From the NCBI GenBank assembly GCA_947174965.1, contig CAMWKY010000076.1, positions 1 through 8,439 of the forward strand: a stretch of DNA of 8,439 nucleotides. The letters are read 5' to 3'. Shown here piece after piece: positions 5,576 through 8,439 of this stretch. Origin of the DNA: an uncultured Ruminococcus sp. (lineage in GTDB: Bacteria > Bacillota > Clostridia > Oscillospirales > Ruminococcaceae). The notes beneath the pieces are model-generated. The model was not told the origin of the DNA and made no database searches. It saw only the letters and a list, made by a program, of their open reading frames with translations. The stretch's first letter is position 1; every line of letters starts with the position of its first letter. Made by a program: the position numbers and the translations under genes.

Positions 5576-7420
5576 TTATTCCTTGAAATAAAACACCTTG
5601 CCTTTTGCACGAAATGGGAGATAGTTCCCCGACGGTATCAGAAAAGCGTGTTCATGGTGTATAGTGAGACTATCCTCAATATATCCGTCCGTTATTATAA
5701 GTATCGGGGCATTTTTCGGGAAATCCTCTGCATTTTCAAGAAGTTCGACAGCAGGTTGCAGAACTGTTCCTCCCCTGCCCTTTACTTCAACACGCCCTGC
5801 AATATCTTCGGGCGATACGTAGCCAATATCATATGGCATAGCATCACAGAAAACAACTCTCACAAGCGGAACGTCTTTTTCAACAGAGTAACTTGCTGTT
5901 GCGCCTAATGCTATGCCAATCATTTTCGCACTCATTGAACCTGATGTATCAATTATAACTCCGTAAGTACGGCTGTTTTCGGGAATATCCGCAGTTATCC
6001 AGCTTGGACGTGGTATGTCGGGTGTGCTGTTTTGCCGACGGCTTGGTCTTGCGTAACTTCGTCTTTTTTCAATCGGTGCAAAGTGTATATTAAACCACTC
6101 CGCAAGCTGTACGTCCCATGGAATCGGAGGAATTGACAAAGCCCGAATTTCCTCTATCAGTCCTGACGGAATAAGCCCCCTGCCGTTTCTGACGTGATAT
6201 TCAAGTCCGCTTCTAAGTGCATTTTTGCAGAAGTCATCAAGTGAAACAGGCTTTATTCTTGATTCCGCAAATCCCTTGTCAAGAATATCGCCTTTTCCGT
6301 ATCCACGCAAAGTATCATACTTTGACTTATTTTTCAGATTTTTTACAATAACATCATAAATTTCCTCTGCGGAATAGTCTCGGAGTGTTTCATCATAAAG
6401 AACACTACTTGGCATAACTCCCACCTGCATTTCTTTCAGCCAGCTGTTTATGACAAAATCACACGCAACATTCCACAAATACGGCTCACGCCCCTGACAG
6501 CGTTCATGATGCTGTAGTCCTGCATGGAGATACTCATGCGCAAGTACAAATTTCCACTCCTCCGAAGTCAGATTTGCCGATGAATTGACGTATATTTCAC
6601 GCTCTGTAACATCTATAGCAGCAATGGAAATATCGTTGTTGAGTGCGGATTTACTGCCATAGCCGACTTCTATGATTTTAAATCCCGAAGCAAGTCCGCC
6701 AAGCAGTGGATAGTGATTTATAAACCACTCTGCCGACTTATGTTGAATACTCTTTCTTTCAACACTTCCTCCGCCTGCCTCATTGATAACATCATGCACG
6801 GAATCTGAAACAGCGTAAGCAAATTCTGTTGCATATGAGTTTTTCTGACTGCTGAATCTATAATAGCGTGATTCTCTCCAGTACATATCAGGTTCACCGA
6901 CTTTTGATGTTCCGTATTTATTTGAATATACTGAAACTCCCTTTTGAAGCAGATTTTCATATATTTTTCTTTCATCTGATGCAAACAGTGAGTAATCATT
7001 AATCATGCAGGTAGGTGTGCCGAACTTTATATCCATGAGAAACTTTGTGACAAACAAATCACAAGCAAAATTCCAGATATTGCGGTCGCACTTCTCAACC
7101 CATTTCTGCTTGCCGTCAACATCATCTTCAAAATACCCTGGCATATTTTCTGATTCAAAATGCCCGAAACACAAATGAAGCATACAATGTGCAATGATAT
7201 ACGCCCATTCTTTCGGCTCATTGCTTATATAGGGATTTACAAGCACATATCCGTCGGAATAGCAGACAGCACTTGTTTCCTTTTTTAACTGGTCTTTTCG
7301 GGCTGTGGTGATACTTATATTAAGTCTGCGGAAAAGCGGGTGCTTTCTTATTATGTCAATTCCTGCATTAAGTCTTAACTCATTCGGGCTTAACTGATTA
7401 TCAGCTTTCTTTTTTGCCAT
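5576..7420 (-). CDS. Putative metallopeptidase / VWA-domain protein (DUF2201 type) with duplicated peptidase-like domain
   Basis: 614 residues, cytoplasmic, no signal or membrane segment. Residues about 57-162 and 275-363 are two copies of the same DUF2201 N-terminal putative metallopeptidase module. Copy 1 reads EWAYIIAHCMLHLCFGH then WNFACD; copy 2 reads EWKFVLAHEYLHAGLQHH then WNVACD. Copy 2 has a true HExxH zinc motif (His295, Glu296, His299), while copy 1 has Cys79 in place of the catalytic Glu. The C-terminal part (about 485-614) is a VWA-like domain with an intact MIDAS: DTSGS (491-495), Thr552 in GRGGT, Asp578 in ITDG. Family members usually pair with a MoxR ATPase, as here: its ATG follows the moxR stop by six bases, and the AGGTGA binding site is formed by the last codon and stop of that gene. 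The cellular target is unknown. Confidence 0.88.
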   Translation of the reverse strand: MAKKKADNQLSPNELRLNAGIDIIRKHPLFRRLNISITTARKDQLKKETSAVCYSDGYVLVNPYISNEPKEWAYIIAHCMLHLCFGHFESENMPGYFEDDVDGKQKWVEKCDRNIWNFACDLFVTKFLMDIKFGTPTCMINDYSLFASDERKIYENLLQKGVSVYSNKYGTSKVGEPDMYWRESRYYRFSSQKNSYATEFAYAVSDSVHDVINEAGGGSVERKSIQHKSAEWFINHYPLLGGLASGFKIIEVGYGSKSALNNDISIAAIDVTEREIYVNSSANLTSEEWKFVLAHEYLHAGLQHHERCQGREPYLWNVACDFVINSWLKEMQVGVMPSSVLYDETLRDYSAEEIYDVIVKNLKNKSKYDTLRGYGKGDILDKGFAESRIKPVSLDDFCKNALRSGLEYHVRNGRGLIPSGLIEEIRALSIPPIPWDVQLAEWFNIHFAPIEKRRSYARPSRRQNSTPDIPRPSWITADIPENSRTYGVIIDTSGSMSAKMIGIALGATASYSVEKDVPLVRVVFCDAMPYDIGYVSPEDIAGRVEVKGRGGTVLQPAVELLENAEDFPKNAPILIITDGYIEDSLTIHHEHAFLIPSGNYLPFRAKGKVFYFKE

Positions 7421-7426
7421 AAAAAA

Positions 7427-7432
7427 TCACCT
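7427..7432 (-). promoter_or_regulatory. Ribosome binding site of the VWA gene, overlapping the moxR stop
   Basis: AGGTGA is at once the last Arg codon and TGA stop of the ATPase gene and the binding site six bases before ATG 7420. This implies tightly coupled expression of the two partners. Confidence 0.8.
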
Positions 7433-8439
7433 GTCATTCCTGATAAGTCTCGGCAAATCTCGGACAATCTCAATCATAAACCATTCAGGCAGTGTCTTGT
7501 CATCTTCAGATGATACCACCATCTGCGCAATCTCAAGATTTATATGCGACAACTCTTTTATCAGAGCTTTTGCACGGTGTGTAAGCTGTTGCGTTGTATG
7601 GTCAAGCTGTTGTCTGTTTTTCGGTAGTTCCATAAGAAGCTTTGCACGGAAACTTTGTGCGATAAAATAGAGTACATCTCTTTCACTCGGGTCGGACGGA
7701 AATCTTGCTTCACCTTTGATTATATCTGAAAGCAGATTTTTGTTGCTCAACTGCTTTACAAATGCAAGAAACATTCCTGCGTGACGTGCCGAAACAGAGC
7801 CGTATGCAAGCACTTTCAGTATACTTTCAGAGACTTCCTTTTCTCCTGCTCCATATTCTTTCAGCGCATCACTCAGCATATGCCACGAGCGTGGAGTTGA
7901 GTACGGTTCTTCATTTTTCGGCGGTTCGGAGAAAAGATGGTCTGGACGCTGTGTTATATAGTCGATAACCCACCTGTGTAAATTTTCATTGTAAGCCCAG
8001 TCAAGCCACTGCTCAGGATTTGCCACAAGCTGTACATGAAACATTCTGTTTACAAGTGCTGTAGACATGGTTTTTACGATTGCACCGTCTTGTGAGCGGT
8101 TACCTGCTCCGATTACAACGCTTCCTTTCGGCAAATGGTACTCTCCGATTCTGCGTTCGTGGATAAGACTATAAAAAGCTTTCTGCACTTCCTGCGAACA
8201 GGCGTTCAGTTCGTCAAGAAAAAGAACATACGGTTCTTTTCGTGCAATCATTTTAGGAGGCATAAAGCAAGATGTTTCACCATCAATTTTCGGAATACCA
8301 ATAATATCCTCTGGCGCAAGCTGACTGCCAAGAAGTGAAACGCACGGCAAGCCTACATCATCAGCAAATTTCTGTACAAGTGCCGATTTGCCGATTCCGG
8401 GCGCACCCCATATAAAAACGGGTCTTATCGGTGATATAT
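7427..8439 (-). CDS. MoxR-family AAA+ ATPase, 5' end outside the window
   Basis: 336 residues are visible. The frame is open to the window edge (first full codon at 8437-8435), so the true start lies beyond it; a TTG at 8350 is internal. The Walker A motif GAPGIGKS is at 8407-8384, Walker B is YVLFLDELNA, and a sensor-1 type segment VVIGAGNRSQD follows. STALVNRMFHV is the usual region with the conserved arginine of the AAA module. The C-terminal part is the helical lid and a poorly conserved tail. MoxR ATPases (RavA, NorQ, CbbQ relatives) use ATP with a VWA-domain partner to remodel or activate client proteins or help metal insertion; the partner here is the next gene. It ends in TGA, three codons before and in frame with the next ATG. 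The promoter is not in the window. Confidence 0.9.
   Translation of the reverse strand, partial: ISPIRPVFIWGAPGIGKSALVQKFADDVGLPCVSLLGSQLAPEDIIGIPKIDGETSCFMPPKMIARKEPYVLFLDELNACSQEVQKAFYSLIHERRIGEYHLPKGSVVIGAGNRSQDGAIVKTMSTALVNRMFHVQLVANPEQWLDWAYNENLHRWVIDYITQRPDHLFSEPPKNEEPYSTPRSWHMLSDALKEYGAGEKEVSESILKVLAYGSVSARHAGMFLAFVKQLSNKNLLSDIIKGEARFPSDPSERDVLYFIAQSFRAKLLMELPKNRQQLDHTTQQLTHRAKALIKELSHINLEIAQMVVSSEDDKTLPEWFMIEIVRDLPRLIRNDR

Noticed and set aside
8348..8350. TTG 8350 as start of the MoxR gene
   Set aside because: The frame stays open upstream and contains Walker A (GAPGIGKS), so the gene begins outside the window.
1..8439. CRISPR array, tRNA, rRNA or insertion sequence
   Set aside because: No regularly spaced repeats, cloverleaf, rRNA stretch, transposase or terminal repeats were seen.

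Overview
The window looks like chromosomal DNA of a low-GC, anaerobic Gram-positive bacterium, most likely a Ruminococcus-like member of the Oscillospiraceae (Bacillota). The main pointer is a secreted protein ending in a dockerin-type repeat pair with DASDAS/DSSDAS loops, together with consensus sigma-A promoters, GGAGG-type ribosome binding sites and a PheB-type ACT gene beside homoserine dehydrogenase. The species assignment is inference.

Layout. (1) Positions 1-488 hold no convincing protein gene. They contain, all reading on the minus strand, the terminator of the next operon (about 415-448), a near-perfect TTGACA-N17-TATAAT promoter (377-405), a structured RNA of about 220 nt that I cannot name, its hairpin terminator (about 145-180), and a second similar promoter (86-114) driving a leader or RNA that leaves the window. 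(2) Positions 489-4280 are a minus-strand operon: PheB/UPF0735-type ACT-domain protein, homoserine dehydrogenase (hom), a small BspA-like leucine-rich-repeat protein translationally coupled to hom, and a sodium:alanine symporter-family gene broken by one in-frame TGA. (3) Positions 4281-4507 are a divergent intergenic region with one good promoter each way and two inverted repeats. (4) Positions 4508-5575, plus strand, encode a secreted zinc N-acetylmuramoyl-L-alanine amidase with a C-terminal dockerin. (5) Positions 5576-8439, minus strand, hold a MoxR-type AAA+ ATPase (5' end outside the window) followed by a 614-residue putative metallopeptidase plus VWA protein.

How they may work together. 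The ACT protein is placed to sense an amino acid and control the aspartate-to-threonine/methionine branch through hom; a dyad at its own start site suggests autoregulation. The MoxR and VWA proteins form a classic ATPase plus MIDAS-adaptor pair. The most notable points are the duplicated metallopeptidase-like domain in the VWA protein, with one copy lacking the catalytic Glu of HExxH, the single TGA in an otherwise intact transporter, and the orphan structured RNA unit.
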